A stretch of DNA of 22,341 bases from positions 1 to 22,341 of IMG/VR virus record IMGVR_UViG_3300025767_001019; one strand, given 5' to 3'. The stretch is from a virus. A program made the position numbers and the translations under genes. How positions within the stretch are numbered: position 1 is the first letter of the stretch; each line of letters opens with the position of its first letter. This document shows positions 21,811 through 22,341 of this stretch, in pieces. The notes under the pieces were generated by a model. It saw only the letters and a program-made list of their open reading frames with translations. It searched no databases and was not told the DNA's origin.

Positions 21811-21839
21811 TAGTTCGCCTTTGCGTAATTTATAATACT

Positions 21840-21868
21840 ATTATAACACCAAATCTGGCTGTTGTCAA
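21840..21868 (-). promoter_or_regulatory. Sigma70-type promoter of the RNase H unit
   Basis: TTGACA (21868-21863) and TATAAT (21845-21840) lie 17 bases apart on the minus strand, both perfect. The ATG at 21810 is about 29 nt after the -10 box. The -35 end overlaps the last bases before the upstream 132-aa gene stop. Confidence 0.9.
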
Positions 21869-21871
21869 GCA

Positions 21872-22270
21872 CTAAGATACTTCTGATTTGCCTTTATCGA
21901 TAGGTACTACGTTAATATACCCTGCTTCAGTTTTAGGATCTTGTCCTTCTTCTTGAAGCATTTGACTAACAATAGTTCTAAACCACTGATCAACAATTTG
22001 TTCGTTCGATTCGCCTTGATATCCTGCATCAAGAAGTTCTTCGATAAATTCGTTGTTCCAGTCAAGTTCAAAGAATCCGTTTCGAATGTTGTCTTTATTA
22101 ACTTGTGTATCTAATACAGCAACCCAAGGTTGACCTGCTTTAGTAGCGGCAACCTTTTCTGCTTCAAGTGCCGCACGTCTTACATCTTCTGCTGAAGGCT
22201 CTACTGTCGGCTCATCAATCTTCTTTGTGATGCCTGCATTATTTAAAAGTTTATTAAACCAATTGCTCAT
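21872..22270 (-). CDS. Conserved phage hypothetical, 132 aa
   Basis: Begins MSNWFNKLLNNAGITKK, then an acidic/Ala-rich helix region. The core (AGQPWVAVLDTQVNKDNIRN, then GFFELDWNNEFIEELLDAGY and EQIVDQWFRTIVSQML) resembles a small conserved protein of marine T4-like phages. AAGGAG lies 9 nt before the ATG, inside the end of the upstream gene, and the ATG overlaps its stop (ATGA). I do not know a function. Confidence 0.76.
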   Translation of the reverse strand: MSNWFNKLLNNAGITKKIDEPTVEPSAEDVRRAALEAEKVAATKAGQPWVAVLDTQVNKDNIRNGFFELDWNNEFIEELLDAGYQGESNEQIVDQWFRTIVSQMLQEEGQDPKTEAGYINVVPIDKGKSEVS

Positions 22271-22341
22271 AATCCTGCTCTCCTTACACGTTTTTCTAAA
22301 TCACCACCGTCTTCAATTGGTGCTGTCATAGCTCGTTCGTG
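22267..22341 (-). CDS. C-terminal end of an upstream phage gene
   Basis: A 24-codon open frame enters from the right edge and ends with TGA overlapping the next ATG (ATGA). The visible end is MTAPIEDGGDLEKRVRRAGL. The ribosome site of the next gene (AAGGAG) is inside it. Too little is present to name the protein. Confidence 0.6.
   Translation of the reverse strand, partial: HERAMTAPIEDGGDLEKRVRRAGL

Overview
The window looks like part of an AT-rich genome of a marine T4-like myovirus, of the broad group that infects marine cyanobacteria or SAR11-type bacteria. Four things support this. There is a T4 RNase H/FEN-type 5'-3' nuclease. There is a row of small, ATGA-coupled genes that resemble conserved hypotheticals of marine T4-like phages. 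Two promoter classes are visible: near-perfect sigma70-type TTGACA-17-TATAAT boxes in front of replication and ancillary genes, and T4-late-type octamers (RATAARTA) elsewhere. Finally, there is a fibre-like protein with an Mtd-type N-terminus. The host cannot be read from the sequence. There are no rRNA, tRNA, IS or CRISPR features, and no gene-free stretch longer than about 105 bases.

Right part (about 14.1-22.3 kb, all minus strand) is the phage backbone. Read in the direction of transcription it holds: the end of an unknown gene, a 132-aa conserved protein, RNase H, two small hypotheticals, three more small genes, a MoxR AAA+ ATPase, a VWA protein with a metallopeptidase-like HEILH motif, four small hypotheticals and the fibre-like protein. 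RNase H, moxR and the VWA gene each have their own sigma70-type promoter. A hairpin terminator separates moxR from the VWA promoter. The small gene set at 20.06 kb, the set at 16.5 kb and the fibre gene each have a late octamer followed by a leader with a Shine-Dalgarno site.

Left part (1-14.1 kb) is the unusual region: a dense island of small-molecule or protein-modifying enzymes. It encodes five radical SAM enzymes, six Fe(II)/2-oxoglutarate-type oxygenases (four with the full HxD...H...R set, two with a changed residue), a PLP-dependent aminotransferase, a glycine-amidinotransferase-like enzyme, a PRMT-like methyltransferase, a probable glycosyltransferase and a 5' fragment of an unknown gene. 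The genes form seven short transcription units on alternating strands. Units diverge from back-to-back promoters and converge with overlapping stop codons.

The strongest new signal is regulatory. In six of the seven island units the late-promoter octamer lies exactly 5 nt before the start codon of the first gene. By the T4 late-promoter geometry (octamer at about -13 to -6) this puts +1 on the first base of the start codon, so these mRNAs should be leaderless. The backbone late genes and the seventh island unit have ordinary leaders with Shine-Dalgarno sites. The island therefore reads as a late-expressed set of plug-in cassettes. Its product is unknown: it may modify the virion, make a glycan or a small molecule, or act on host metabolites.
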